Source: Maribacter litoralis (GTDB taxonomy: Bacteria > Bacteroidota > Bacteroidia > Flavobacteriales > Flavobacteriaceae). Taken from it: 64,000 nucleotides of DNA. The notes under the pieces are model-generated. The model made no database searches. It saw only the letters and a program-made list of their open reading frames with translations, and was not told the origin of the DNA. This document shows, one piece after another, positions 26,704 through 38,515 of the stretch. The position numbers and the translations under genes are program-made. The stretch spans positions 744,001 to 808,000 of the forward strand of contig NZ_QCZD01000003.1 of NCBI RefSeq assembly GCF_003075045.1, written 5' to 3'. Numbering within the stretch: position 1 is the first letter of the stretch; every line of letters starts with the position of its first letter.

Positions 26704-29700
26704 TTGCTTTGAAGTACTCTTTAACCTTTGTTTGAAAATTTTGCCGCAAAGGTAAGCTTTGCCTATTTAAAATTTCAACTTCATTATGATAATTCTCTAA
26801 TAATGAGGGTTTAGTAGTAATAGGATTTGTGAAGTCTTTTGTATTTCTGTTACTTTCTCGCTCAGATTTCTGTCCCTGCTTTAATGCAGCGTTTTCTAAT
26901 TTCAATAATTCGTACTGTATAGTGTTGGCTTTGTTGATTGTACGCTGTGTAATTCCATTTTCGAGTAAATCGTTTTCGAAATCCTCCATCTGCTTAATCA
27001 GCTTTTGACCCAATTTTTGGTCGCCGCTGTTAATCATGTTTTCTAATTGTTTCTCTAGCTCTTGACGAATTTTTTGTTGGCTTTGATAAATTTCGTAAAT
27101 CTCTTTGAGTTCTGCTTCGCTCATTTGACCATTACCCTGTCCGCCATTTCCATTGGAATTACCTTTTCCGCTTCCATTTTCTCCTCCTTTGCCATTATTA
27201 CCATTTTTACCATTCTTGCCGTTTTCTCCTTCACTTCCGTTTTCTCCAGATTTACCATTGGATCCTTGTTTTCCTTTTTCACCCTGTTCTCCATTTTCGC
27301 CTTGTTCACCTTTACTACCTTGTTGACCTTTTCCGCTTTCTACTTCTTTTCCTTTGCTACCAGATTTTCCTTGTTGCCCCATTTTTTCACCCAACTCTTG
27401 TTGTCCTTTTATGATATCTGGTAATTGAAATCCACCTTCGCTTTGACCAGATCCTTTTCCCATTTGCATGCTTTCTTGCATATTATCCATAACATTGGCT
27501 AAGAAATCCGCTAAACTATTGGCTGCCGTAAGAACATATTTTTGATGCGAAATTCCTTGAAAAATTTGTCCGTCTGCCATAGTCTCCAATGATTTATCAA
27601 TATTGTAATAGACTTCGGTTATTTGTTCATTTACAAATTCTGATAGTTCTGCTTGGCGTAATGATAGTGCAAAAAGACTATCATCGACATGCTCAAACAA
27701 ACCTCGTAGTTCATTTTGATCTCGTACTGTTTCAGAATATTGGGTTTCATCCTGGTCTTCTTTAGATGATAGTTTATTAAATAAGGCTTCTTGTTTAAAT
27801 GAAAATATGATAAGATTATCTAAAATTTGACGTAGCATTTCCGCATCTTCGGCAACAGAAGAACCCCCATCTCCACCGGAAGAAGAATCACTTAATTGCT
27901 CACTCATTTCTTTCATTTTCTGCGCAGCAGATTTTTGCTTTTTCGAGGCATTATTTTGTTCGTTTTTTCGATTTTGTTGGTCTGAATTTTTGTCTTTTTC
28001 AAGTTGTTCAAGAGCTTCTTGTTGGTCTTGTTTTATGCCTTCTTCTTTATTATTATCTAAATTTAAATCGATTGGTTTTTTTAGTTTGTCATTGTCATTT
28101 TTGAGTTCTTTTAATTCCTTAGATAATTCATTGAATTCTTTGTTTAACTGTTCTTGGTTTTTAGCATTATTTTCTTCTTTACCCTTTTCTGAAAGTTCAT
28201 TTTGTTTTTTAGATAATTCTTCCAAATCCCTTGCCAGTTGCGATGCTTTTTCAGTTACATAATACCTTTTGGTTAGTTCTAAAAGTTGTTCTAAACTACG
28301 CTCACTGTTCTGTTGTTTTTTACCTAAATCCTCAAGTTTTTTAGTGAGTTCTTCCTTTTTGATCTTATCTGCTACTTTGTTAAGTTCTTCAAGGAGTTTC
28401 TGATTTTTTTTGGCTTGCTCTTCTTGTCGTTCTAAACGTTCTTGTAACAATTGGTTTAATTTATCGTCTTTATCTCCCTTGTCTAAATTTTCTTTTAATT
28501 CTTTACTGAATTTTTGCATCAACTGCTCTTGTTGCTCCTGCTTTTTTAAGTAGTCTTTAATCTGATTTTGATCATTAAAATTTAAACTACTTTTCTCTTT
28601 TTGATTTTGATTGATTTCTTCTAAAGTTTCTTTCTGTTGTTTTGCACGTTGAAGAGATTTGTCCAAATCTTGAATTAACGATTGCTGAGATTCAAGATCT
28701 TTGTTTTTTAGTTGGTTATCATCAAGTAATACCTGTTGGAATATTTGGCTTTTAATTGTTTTACCATTGTGTACGGCATCATTGTCTGTTACTTGAAAAT
28801 AAAAACCATAATTTTTACCAGCTTCAATTTCTATACCTGATGGAAAAGTGTAATAAAATTGCTCGTAGTTACTTTTAGATGTACTTAGGTTGATAATCTT
28901 TTCATTGTCTTCTCTTCCAACTTCAAAATAAACGAGATCAATTTTTGTTAGACCGTAATCATCGCTTACGTTACCTGTATAATATGATACATTTGGATTT
29001 AAAGAATCTAAGACTTGATTTACTTTTATAGTTGGGTAAGCATCTTTTATAACTTTGAAATTATAAGATAATCGCTCGTAGTTAGCTACATTTTTATTGG
29101 TTGTGGTTAGTTCGTAACTATAATCATTATATATGCTTTGTGTCAAAGAAAATATGTTTTCTTTATTATTAAAAGAAAGAACGGTATCTTTTAATGACAG
29201 ATTAATCTTATCGGTATTTTCACCATTAATTTTCCATGAAACCTTGGTACCTTCAGGTATTACGGCATTGCCGGTGCTTCTAATAGTTTCATTACGTTTA
29301 TTCAAATATGTTGGATAAGATAAGTCCATCGTAAAATCGACTATAGATGGAGTTTCTAATGCAATTAAAGTATAAGGTTTAGAATTAACTTCATTTGCTT
29401 TAAAATTAAAAGTGGTAGTTGTTATCGGTGGTGCAAATATGTATTCATACAATCCATTTTGCTGTTGTAATAAAATAGATTTTCCGTTAATGTTGATAAA
29501 AACATTTTCGGGTTTAATTTCACCTTTAGTCGAAACTTGTATTGTATAAGCCTCATCTTGTAGAGTGCTTAGATTATCTGATAAAAGTTGAAATTGAAAC
29601 GGTGCAGGTTTTTCATAGGCCATTTTATAATTTATCACCCGTTCATAAGAACCAAAAAATGTATTCCAATTTCCAGAAATGTATAGTGCGCCAATAATAA

Positions 29701-30181
29701 GAATGGGTATTATAGCATATTTCAAATATTTAAATGAATCTTTAAAATTAATAGCACTCGAAAATGGAATAGTATCCATTTGTTTAGAACGTTGGGCAAT
29801 ACTTGCTAGTAGAAGTTCAGATTGTTGAGGATTTTCTGCTAAATCCAGCAAATTAATAAGCTTATCTCCTACTTCTGGAAAATGGGTGCCAATCATTGCT
29901 GCAGCATCCTTAGGGCCTAGTCCTTTTTTGATTTTGAAAAGGTAAAAGATGGGTGTTACTATGTATGTAAAGAGTAGATATAGTTCTACCACTACAAAAA
30001 TGCCGAATAATACCATTCGGCCTATTGTTGATAACCAAAGAAAATACTCTATACCTAGAATAAATAGAAAAAACAATAATCCTAAGGCGAAAAAGAGAAG
30101 AATACCTTTTATCAGAACCTGTGAATAGTGTTTTTGAATAAATTGATTTAAACGATCTAAAATGTGATTATAGTCTTGCAA
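26696..30181 (-). CDS. DUF4175 family membrane protein
   Basis: 1,161 residues, a large Bacteroidota protein of unknown function. The start appears to be TTG at 30181: no ATG fits, and the following NHILDRLNQFIQKHY matches the family's N terminus as I remember it. Membrane helices lie at ~25-75, with another near 150-165. Beta-rich segments follow (220-480) with DYSYEL- and YTGNVSDDYGLTKIDLVYFE-type repeats. A very charged Gln/Lys/Glu coiled coil spans about 500-780. A collagen-like Gly-rich tract covers ~936-1019, and a second coiled-coil end (IYQSQQKIRQELEKQLENM) closes the protein. Overlaps ybeY by 8 bp. Confidence 0.88.
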   Translation of the reverse strand: MQDYNHILDRLNQFIQKHYSQVLIKGILLFFALGLLFFLFILGIEYFLWLSTIGRMVLFGIFVVVELYLLFTYIVTPIFYLFKIKKGLGPKDAAAMIGTHFPEVGDKLINLLDLAENPQQSELLLASIAQRSKQMDTIPFSSAINFKDSFKYLKYAIIPILIIGALYISGNWNTFFGSYERVINYKMAYEKPAPFQFQLLSDNLSTLQDEAYTIQVSTKGEIKPENVFININGKSILLQQQNGLYEYIFAPPITTTTFNFKANEVNSKPYTLIALETPSIVDFTMDLSYPTYLNKRNETIRSTGNAVIPEGTKVSWKINGENTDKINLSLKDTVLSFNNKENIFSLTQSIYNDYSYELTTTNKNVANYERLSYNFKVIKDAYPTIKVNQVLDSLNPNVSYYTGNVSDDYGLTKIDLVYFEVGREDNEKIINLSTSKSNYEQFYYTFPSGIEIEAGKNYGFYFQVTDNDAVHNGKTIKSQIFQQVLLDDNQLKNKDLESQQSLIQDLDKSLQRAKQQKETLEEINQNQKEKSSLNFNDQNQIKDYLKKQEQQEQLMQKFSKELKENLDKGDKDDKLNQLLQERLERQEEQAKKNQKLLEELNKVADKIKKEELTKKLEDLGKKQQNSERSLEQLLELTKRYYVTEKASQLARDLEELSKKQNELSEKGKEENNAKNQEQLNKEFNELSKELKELKNDNDKLKKPIDLNLDNNKEEGIKQDQQEALEQLEKDKNSDQQNRKNEQNNASKKQKSAAQKMKEMSEQLSDSSSGGDGGSSVAEDAEMLRQILDNLIIFSFKQEALFNKLSSKEDQDETQYSETVRDQNELRGLFEHVDDSLFALSLRQAELSEFVNEQITEVYYNIDKSLETMADGQIFQGISHQKYVLTAANSLADFLANVMDNMQESMQMGKGSGQSEGGFQLPDIIKGQQELGEKMGQQGKSGSKGKEVESGKGQQGSKGEQGENGEQGEKGKQGSNGKSGENGSEGENGKNGKNGNNGKGGENGSGKGNSNGNGGQGNGQMSEAELKEIYEIYQSQQKIRQELEKQLENMINSGDQKLGQKLIKQMEDFENDLLENGITQRTINKANTIQYELLKLENAALKQGQKSERESNRNTKDFTNPITTKPSLLENYHNEVEILNRQSLPLRQNFQTKVKEYFKAND
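27125..27375 (-). repeat. Collagen-like Gly-Xaa-Yaa tract in the DUF4175 gene
   Basis: About 85 residues made of short Gly-led units such as GEQ-GEN-GEQ-GEK-GKQ-GSN-GKS-GEN, encoded by degenerate 9-bp multiples in the DNA. The composition is Gly/Asn/Lys/Glu/Ser, lacking the Pro of true collagen, so a disordered spacer is as likely as a triple helix. Confidence 0.75.
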
Positions 30182-30298
30182 TTGCCCTTTTTTATACCAA
30201 GATAACGGATATAAATATTGTTTGTTGGGAAATATTTGTTAAATCAAATCACTGGTCTGCTGTTTAATACACCAATAACAGTTGGTTTTTAAAGAAAA

Positions 30299-30324
30299 TC
30301 CTATTTCAAAATCCTATTTCAAAA
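30299..30324 (+). repeat. Tandem 13-bp repeat upstream of gltX
   Basis: Two exact copies of TCCTATTTCAAAA (30299-30311 and 30312-30324) just before the gltX promoter box. The second copy's TTTC falls where a -33 element would sit. Confidence 0.7.
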
Positions 30325-30345
30325 ACGCTTGGTTATGTATCTTTG
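30317..30345 (+). promoter_or_regulatory. gltX: Bacteroidetes-type promoter of gltX
   Basis: A -7 box TATCTTTG (30338-30345) exactly fits TAnnTTTG. Seventeen bases upstream a TTTC (30317-30320) approximates the -33 TTTG. The gltX ATG is 18 bp after the box. Confidence 0.55.
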
Positions 30346-30362
30346 TGGCTCAATTAGAAATT

Positions 30363-31871
30363 ATGTCAGAGAAAGTTCGTGTTCGTTTTGCCCCTAGTCC
30401 AACAGGACCATTACATATTGGTGGTGTTCGTACTGCCCTATTTAACTATTTATTTGCCAAAAAACATGGCGGTGATTTTATTCTAAGAATAGAAGATACC
30501 GATCAGAATAGATACGTTGAAGGCGCTGAACAATATATAATTGATGCATTGAACTGGTGCGGAATTCCTTTTGATGAAGGCATTGGCAAAGATGGTGGTT
30601 TTGGTCCATATAGACAGAGCGAACGCAAATCTATGTATAGGAAATATGCCGATGATTTAATTGCTAGCGGTAAGGCGTATTACGCTTTTGATACAGCAGA
30701 AAGTCTAGATGCTCATAGAAAAGAACATGAAGAAAAAGGTAAAACTTTTATATATAACTGGCATAACAGGTTAAAGTTGGATAATTCTCTTTCGTTAATG
30801 CCAGAAGAAGTTAAAGAAAGGTTGGCCAATGGTGATGACTATGTTATTCGTTTTTTAACACCGCCAGATGAAATATTACATTTAGATGATTTAATACGTG
30901 GTTCCATAAAAATTGACACTAACGTTTTAGATGATAAGGTGCTTTTTAAAAGCGATGGTATGCCAACCTATCATTTAGCGAATATTGTTGATGACCATTT
31001 AATGGAGATTTCACATGTTATACGTGGAGAAGAATGGCTACCCTCTTTAGCACTGCATAAGCAGTTGTATGATGCATTGGGTTGGACCGCTCCTCAATTT
31101 GCTCATTTACCATTGATTATGAAACCTGTTGGTAAAGGGAAATTAAGCAAGCGTGATGGTGAAAAAATGGGCTTTCCGGTTTTTCCTCTTTCATGGAATG
31201 AATCTGAAGGCTATAAGGAAGCTGGTTATTTTCCTGAGGCGGTAATCAATTTCTTGGCTTTATTAGGATGGAATCCTGGAACGGAACAAGAATTGTTTTC
31301 TTTAGAAGAATTGGTAAAAGCATTTAGTTTAGAGCGTGTTAATAAATCTGGAGCACGTTTTGATCCAGAAAAGACCAAGTGGTATAACCAGCATTATCTT
31401 CAAGAAACCGCTGATAATGAGTTGGCTAAGTTATTCTTACCAACAGTAAAGGAGCATATTTCTGATAGTGAAAAACTAGATTTAGAGTATGTTACCAAAG
31501 TAGTTACGCTAATAAAAGAGCGCGCAATTTTTGTTTCAGATTTCTGGAATTTATCAGATTACTTTTTTGTAGTTCCTACTGAGTATAATGCAAAAGCAGC
31601 TAAAAAGCAGTGGAAAGATGATACAGCAGGTATCATGAAAGATTTAGTTTCTGTACTCGAACCTATTGAAGATTTTTCATCGGAAAATAGCGAAACTGTA
31701 GTAAAAGCTTGGATTGGCGAAAAAGAATTATCGTTCGGTAAAGTAATGCCACCTTTACGCCTATTCTTGGTGGGTGATATGAAAGGACCACATATTTTTG
31801 ATATCATGGCGATGATCGGTAAAGAAGAAAGTATTTCTAGAATTGAAACAGCCCTAGATAAATTAGGATAA
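30363..31871 (+). CDS. gltX: Glutamate--tRNA ligase
   Basis: Charges tRNA-Glu (class I aminoacyl-tRNA synthetase). 502 residues from the ATG at 30363 (MSEKVRVRFAPSPTG). The frame runs back to 30282, but the added part lies before the family start and across the promoter. The HIGH motif is HIGG (18-21) and the KMSKS motif is KLSKR (260-264). The genome also carries glnS in this window, so this GltX need not be the non-discriminating kind. Confidence 0.96.
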   Translation: MSEKVRVRFAPSPTGPLHIGGVRTALFNYLFAKKHGGDFILRIEDTDQNRYVEGAEQYIIDALNWCGIPFDEGIGKDGGFGPYRQSERKSMYRKYADDLIASGKAYYAFDTAESLDAHRKEHEEKGKTFIYNWHNRLKLDNSLSLMPEEVKERLANGDDYVIRFLTPPDEILHLDDLIRGSIKIDTNVLDDKVLFKSDGMPTYHLANIVDDHLMEISHVIRGEEWLPSLALHKQLYDALGWTAPQFAHLPLIMKPVGKGKLSKRDGEKMGFPVFPLSWNESEGYKEAGYFPEAVINFLALLGWNPGTEQELFSLEELVKAFSLERVNKSGARFDPEKTKWYNQHYLQETADNELAKLFLPTVKEHISDSEKLDLEYVTKVVTLIKERAIFVSDFWNLSDYFFVVPTEYNAKAAKKQWKDDTAGIMKDLVSVLEPIEDFSSENSETVVKAWIGEKELSFGKVMPPLRLFLVGDMKGPHIFDIMAMIGKEESISRIETALDKLG

Positions 31872-31876
31872 AATAA

Positions 31877-31918
31877 AATTTTCGGGAGAATGAAGTACAC
31901 TTTACTTTCCCGAAAATT
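31877..31918. terminator. Hairpin terminator between gltX and the ACT gene
   Basis: An 11-bp stem AATTTTCGGGA / TCCCGAAAATT (31877-31887 with 31908-31918) with a ~20-bp loop that has its own small AAGT/ACTT pairing. It overlaps the 3' end of the convergent ACT-domain gene, coding its last residues. Confidence 0.6.
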
Positions 31919-32297
31919 CACTTAAAACTTCCATTGCTTGTTCGGTGTCTTTTGTTGCTACAAAAATATGGTCGTGATAATAGGCCGCAACAACATTGCA
32001 ACTGATATTATATTTGGTCAATGCGGTAGAAACTGCCGCCGTTAAACCAACAGCATTTAGTGCAGAATGTACAGTAAGTGTAATCCAAGAAGCAACAAAG
32101 TCATATTTAAAATTTAATTCATCGGCTTTAGCTTGTTCTAAAATTATGGTTATACCTTCTTTTTCTTTGAACTCAAATAAAATGATGTCTCTAGAAATGT
32201 GCCGAATATCATTTACCGATATAAAAACATAGTTCCCTTTGTTCAAACTAGGTTTTAAACTCTTTAAAAGTATATTCAAATCGGTTTCTCCTTCCAT
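31902..32297 (-). CDS. ACT domain-containing protein
   Basis: 131-residue stand-alone ACT-type protein. The segment GNYVFISVNDIRHI then ILFEFKEKEGITIILEQAKADEL precedes the WITLTVHSALNAVGLTAAVSTAL helix, and the closing YYHDHIFVATKDTEQAMEVL strand-helix completes a duplicated ACT fold (COG3602-like). Such proteins are thought to bind amino acids as small regulators; no target is apparent here. It follows rlmF on the same strand but a hairpin lies between them. Confidence 0.85.
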   Translation of the reverse strand: MEGETDLNILLKSLKPSLNKGNYVFISVNDIRHISRDIILFEFKEKEGITIILEQAKADELNFKYDFVASWITLTVHSALNAVGLTAAVSTALTKYNISCNVVAAYYHDHIFVATKDTEQAMEVLSEFSGK

Positions 32298-32320
32298 TTT
32301 AGCGTGTTTGCTGAATTTTC

Positions 32321-32344
32321 AAAAAAATTTCGACCCTTCGGGTC
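32321..32344 (-). terminator. Possible terminator after rlmF
   Basis: On the minus strand GACCC-GAA-GGGTC (32332-32344) is followed, after a few bases, by a run of seven T. Short stem, so weaker than the other terminators. Confidence 0.35.
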
Positions 32345-32408
32345 AATTTACCAAAGAATACTCCTTAAAATACTTCTTTTGATGATTAAAAAAGAGCAGC
32401 GGCGAAAT

Positions 32409-33380
32409 TTATTCGTTGAGCCACCTGTCATTTGCCCAAGATTTCATTTCTGCGGCCGATAAAAATGTCCAAGCAATTATTCTGCTTAGTTTATTTCCCT
32501 GTCCCATTGGTGTCGTTTTATGTTCAACAACTCCTACTTTTTCTAATCTATCATAAAATGCACGTAGGTTAGATTGCTTTGATACTAAAGTTGAAAACCA
32601 AGCACAATTTTTAGAATATTGGGCACTTTCGTTGATCATATTCAGTACAAAGCGCTTTTCTCCACCATCTGTCCAAAGTTCTCCTCCTTGCCCGGCAAAA
32701 TTCAAATCGGGTTTTTTAACCCTTTTCTTTTTTAAGTTGCTCAGTTTTCTCAAAGTTCCCGCTTCTGCTTCTGCTTGATTCGCGTGAAAGGGCGGATTGC
32801 AAATGGTAAAATCTATTTTTTCTTTGGAATTTATTATCCCAGAAAAAATATGATCTGGTTTGGTTTGAACTCTAAATCCAACCTTTCCGGAAAGATTTGA
32901 ATTGTTAGATACATTTTTTTCTGCAGCTTCAATAGCCTTTGGATCAATGTCCGAACCTATAAATGACCAGCCATAAGAACTATTGCCAATAATGGGATAA
33001 ACACAATTTGCTCCTACTCCAACATCCAAACATGTAATATGTTCCCCTTTCACCAAAAGACCGTTATTGCTTTCTGCTAAAACGTCTGCTATATGGTGAA
33101 TATAATCCGCTCTACCTGGTATGGGCGGACACAAAAAACCATCTGGTATATCCCAATTTTTAATATTGTAGTGTGCCATAAGTAGGGCTTTGTTTAGCGC
33201 CTTTACAGCAACAGGATTAAAAAAGTCAATAGATAGGTTGCCATATTTATTCTTGGCAACGAACGGGTTTAACTCAGGGTTTATCTGTTTGAGGGCTTTA
33301 AGATCGTAACGACCGGTATGTTTGTTCCTTACGTGTAAACTTGGTTTTTCTAAAGCTGCTTTTTTCTTGTTATCGGGCAT
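32409..33380 (-). CDS. rlmF: 23S rRNA (adenine(1618)-N(6))-methyltransferase
   Basis: Methylates A1618 of 23S rRNA. 323 residues, family length. The N6-adenine methyltransferase motif IV is ICNPPFH, followed by the RlmF-typical FHANQAEAEAGTLRKLSNLKKKR. Motif I is in LDVGVGANCVYPIIG. The start (MPDNKKKAALEKPSLHVRNKHTGRYD) is also typical. The gene sits in front of the ACT gene and behind the PepSY gene, all on the minus strand. Confidence 0.94.
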   Translation of the reverse strand: MPDNKKKAALEKPSLHVRNKHTGRYDLKALKQINPELNPFVAKNKYGNLSIDFFNPVAVKALNKALLMAHYNIKNWDIPDGFLCPPIPGRADYIHHIADVLAESNNGLLVKGEHITCLDVGVGANCVYPIIGNSSYGWSFIGSDIDPKAIEAAEKNVSNNSNLSGKVGFRVQTKPDHIFSGIINSKEKIDFTICNPPFHANQAEAEAGTLRKLSNLKKKRVKKPDLNFAGQGGELWTDGGEKRFVLNMINESAQYSKNCAWFSTLVSKQSNLRAFYDRLEKVGVVEHKTTPMGQGNKLSRIIAWTFLSAAEMKSWANDRWLNE

Positions 33381-33423
33381 ATGATTTTGAACTTGTTGAA
33401 GAGTCCAAAGCTAAGCCTAATTT

Positions 33424-34002
33424 TTAAGTGCTCGTATTATTTCTTCGCATACGCTTTGGTCCATACCATAACCAAAATCCGGTAATGGTAAAAAGTAACA
33501 GGGCAAGCCCCATAATGGTAGTGTAAAAAACCTTTATTTGATTATCGCTAGTTCCTAAATAATCATCTAGAACAGAGCCGTCATGAATATGTTCAATTAA
33601 GTCAGAATATCTCCGTTCGGTATGTAAAACTTTTCCCGTGGCACCATCGATTTGTAAACCCCATATGTGATCTGCATATACGAATTTTACAATGCCTTTT
33701 TCTTTTCTTATATCAATTCGATCAATTTCTGTAGACAAATCTGGCGATACATTTTCAAGTAAATAGGCATTTGCAATAGTGTGTAAACTATCTACCGGTA
33801 ACCATTCTTTCAAATTTGTAGATGTTCCTTTGTAAGTCTTTGATAGAATTACCCCTCCACTGTGCTTTTTCCACCCTAAGAGAAGTCCGGTTATTGAAAT
33901 AAAAAAGAAAAAGATAAACAACGCGGCGCCAGTTGCCCTATGCACTTTTCTAAAAATACGCAACCATTTTGCTTGTCGTTGTCTTTTGGTGATTTTAGGC
34001 AT
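33424..34002 (-). CDS. PepSY-associated TM helix protein
   Basis: 192 residues from the ATG at 34002; an upstream in-frame TTG (34026) is less likely. Two membrane helices: LFIFFFFISITGLLLGW near 30-50 and the C-terminal FYTTIMGLALLLFTITGFWLWYG. In between is one PepSY-like extracytoplasmic part with GATGKVLHTERRYSDLIEHIHDG. The HRATGAALFIFF start and the final helix resemble short members of the iron-regulated PepSY-TM (FecR/FhuE-like reductase) group. A role in iron uptake is plausible but not shown. Confidence 0.85.
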   Translation of the reverse strand: MPKITKRQRQAKWLRIFRKVHRATGAALFIFFFFISITGLLLGWKKHSGGVILSKTYKGTSTNLKEWLPVDSLHTIANAYLLENVSPDLSTEIDRIDIRKEKGIVKFVYADHIWGLQIDGATGKVLHTERRYSDLIEHIHDGSVLDDYLGTSDNQIKVFYTTIMGLALLLFTITGFWLWYGPKRMRRNNTST

Positions 34003-36700
<2,698 letters not shown>

Positions 36701-36724
36701 GATAATTAATTATTTATTGAAAAT

Positions 36725-36752
36725 GGCAGTATGTTAAGTACTGCCTTTTTTT
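36725..36752 (+). terminator. katG terminator
   Basis: Stem GGCAGTA / TACTGCC with TGTTAAG loop followed by seven T residues. Confidence 0.88.
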
Positions 36753-36762
36753 ATGCCCATTT

Positions 36763-37122
36763 TTAAATGATAGATGCACCAAAAGTGAGTAGATTACTAT
36801 CTGGGTCTAAAAGAGAAAATTCTTTTTGCCCCCATGGTTTTGTTTCAAGTTTTCCATTTGGATGTATTGCTACTTTATTTTTTAGTAACGATTGGTATAA
36901 TTTTTCGATTTGATTTACTCTTATATACACCTGTCCATAGTTTTCTCTCGGATTCAAATCTTTAAATAAAAAGAAATGAAGTTGTAGTTCATTCTTTTCT
37001 AACATCAAATAGTCAGGATAGTCGGTTACGCCCCACTCTTTAAAACCTAAGGAGTCTATATAATAGCTTTTGGTGACCTCCTTATCTCTCATAGGTAGTT
37101 TAGGGTGTATGGCTTGCAGCAT
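36763..37122 (-). CDS. VOC / bleomycin-resistance-like protein
   Basis: 119 residues, one vicinal-oxygen-chelate module pair. PKLPMRDKEVTKSYYIDSLGFKEWG starts the first beta-alpha-beta unit, LQLHFFLFKDLNPRENYGQVYIRV the middle, and PWGQKEFSLLDPDSNLLTFG the end, the last being typical of glyoxalase/bleomycin-binding folds. A drug-binding role is a family suggestion only. Confidence 0.85.
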   Translation of the reverse strand: MLQAIHPKLPMRDKEVTKSYYIDSLGFKEWGVTDYPDYLMLEKNELQLHFFLFKDLNPRENYGQVYIRVNQIEKLYQSLLKNKVAIHPNGKLETKPWGQKEFSLLDPDSNLLTFGASII

Positions 37123-37312
37123 TTATATGGCTTTGAATGAAATTAAAAGGTATTGATAAAAATCTAAAAATTATGCTAATACTGCTGATTTTCTCTCTTT
37201 TAATGAAATGATTATAAATTATAGGGTGTTTCTGTAACAAATGTATAATTAAAGCTACTGATATGATGAAGGCATTTAGTATCTTCAATTATTAACTTAA
37301 AAATAAATTATT

Positions 37313-38242
37313 ATGGGCTCATTCATTTGGATTCCAATTTTGTTTCTGGTCATTGTTACCATTCTTTCGGGTGTGTTTATTGTTAAACAGCAAACCGCAG
37401 TTTTGATAGAAACTTTTGGAAAATTTACTAGTGTAAGACAATCGGGTATTCAATTTAAAATTCCGTTTGTACAACGTATTGCGGCTAGAATAGGATTAAA
37501 AATTCAGCAATTAGATGTAATTATCGAAACTAAAACGCTCGATGATGTTTTTGTTAAGTTAAAAGTATCGGTACAATATGTTGTAATTAGAGAAAAGGTA
37601 TATGATGCGTATTATAAATTGGAGTATCCGCATGAGCAAATAACTTCTTACGTATTTGATGTTGTACGTGCTGAGGTACCTAAAATGAAGTTGGATGATG
37701 TCTTTGTTAAAAAAGATGATATTGCCATTGCGGTAAAATCGGAATTGCAAGAGGCAATGCTTGACTATGGCTTTGATATTATAAAGACATTGGTAACAGA
37801 TATTGATCCAGACCCACAGGTAAAGGAGGCAATGAACAGAATTAATGCTTCTGAACGCCAAAAAACTGCTGCGCAGTTTGAAGGTGATGCAGCCCGTATT
37901 TTAATAGTCGAAAAGGCAAAGGCGGAAGCGGAAAGCAAAAGACTGCAAGGTCAAGGTATTGCTGATCAAAGAAGGGAAATAGCTCGCGGTTTAGAGGAAT
38001 CTGTTGAGGTACTTAATAAAGTTGGTATCAATTCTCAAGAAGCTTCTGCTTTAATTGTAGTAACGCAACATTATGATACCCTTCAAAGTATCGGGGAAGA
38101 AACTAACACCAATTTAATACTGCTACCAAATTCTCCACAGGCAGGCAGTGATATGTTGAATAACATGGTAGCTAGCTTTACGGCTAGTAATATGATTGGG
38201 GAGAGTATGAAAAAAACAAATAAACCCAAACCAAAAGAATAA
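37313..38242 (+). CDS. SPFH-domain (stomatin/prohibitin-like) membrane protein
   Basis: 309 residues: one N-terminal membrane helix (4-26), then the SPFH domain (IVKQQTAVLIETFGKFTSVRQSGIQFKIPF... to DPDPQVKEAMNRINASERQ) and an Ala/Glu coiled coil (EGDAARILIVEKAKAEAESKRLQGQ). The family forms membrane-bound ring or cage assemblies and recruits proteases or marks membrane microdomains. The C terminus is unstructured (KPKPKE). It stands alone between two hairpins. Confidence 0.92.
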   Translation: MGSFIWIPILFLVIVTILSGVFIVKQQTAVLIETFGKFTSVRQSGIQFKIPFVQRIAARIGLKIQQLDVIIETKTLDDVFVKLKVSVQYVVIREKVYDAYYKLEYPHEQITSYVFDVVRAEVPKMKLDDVFVKKDDIAIAVKSELQEAMLDYGFDIIKTLVTDIDPDPQVKEAMNRINASERQKTAAQFEGDAARILIVEKAKAEAESKRLQGQGIADQRREIARGLEESVEVLNKVGINSQEASALIVVTQHYDTLQSIGEETNTNLILLPNSPQAGSDMLNNMVASFTASNMIGESMKKTNKPKPKE

Positions 38243-38260
38243 TTGGTAACTCATAATATG

Positions 38261-38294
38261 AAAAAACCCAAAACAATTTGTTTTCGGGTTTTTT
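38261..38294 (+). terminator. Terminator after the SPFH gene
   Basis: AAAAAACCC-AAAAC paired with GTTTT-(C)-GGGTTTTTT, one bulged C, ending in a T run. Confidence 0.85.
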
Positions 38295-38430
38295 CATTAA
38301 ACAAATTTTAGTTGTTTGATTGCGTTACTATAATTGATAGAATAAGAGATCAAACATTTTGAAAACTTAAAATAATAAGGTTGTAACCACTTTTACTAGG
38401 TAAACAATACCAATAGGTCTAAAACAAAAG

Positions 38431-38463
38431 AAACGCCGTTAGACTGTATGTCTAAAAGCGTTT
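38431..38463. terminator. Hairpin terminator downstream of glnS
   Basis: Two stacked stems, AAACGC / GCGTTT outside and TTAGAC / GTCTAA inside, separated by a 2x2 internal loop. T runs lie at both ends, so it can stop either strand. It is 50 bp past the glnS stop. Confidence 0.75.
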
Positions 38464-38515
38464 TTATATCAATTTTACTGATTTTTGAAAATATTAGCTA
38501 TAAGGAATACTTATG

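Noticed and set aside
37100..37288. 62-codon minus-strand frame overlapping the VOC gene start
   Set aside because: Hydrophobic, very Ile-rich, no family look, and it overlaps the upstream end of a real gene; typical of AT-rich non-coding DNA.
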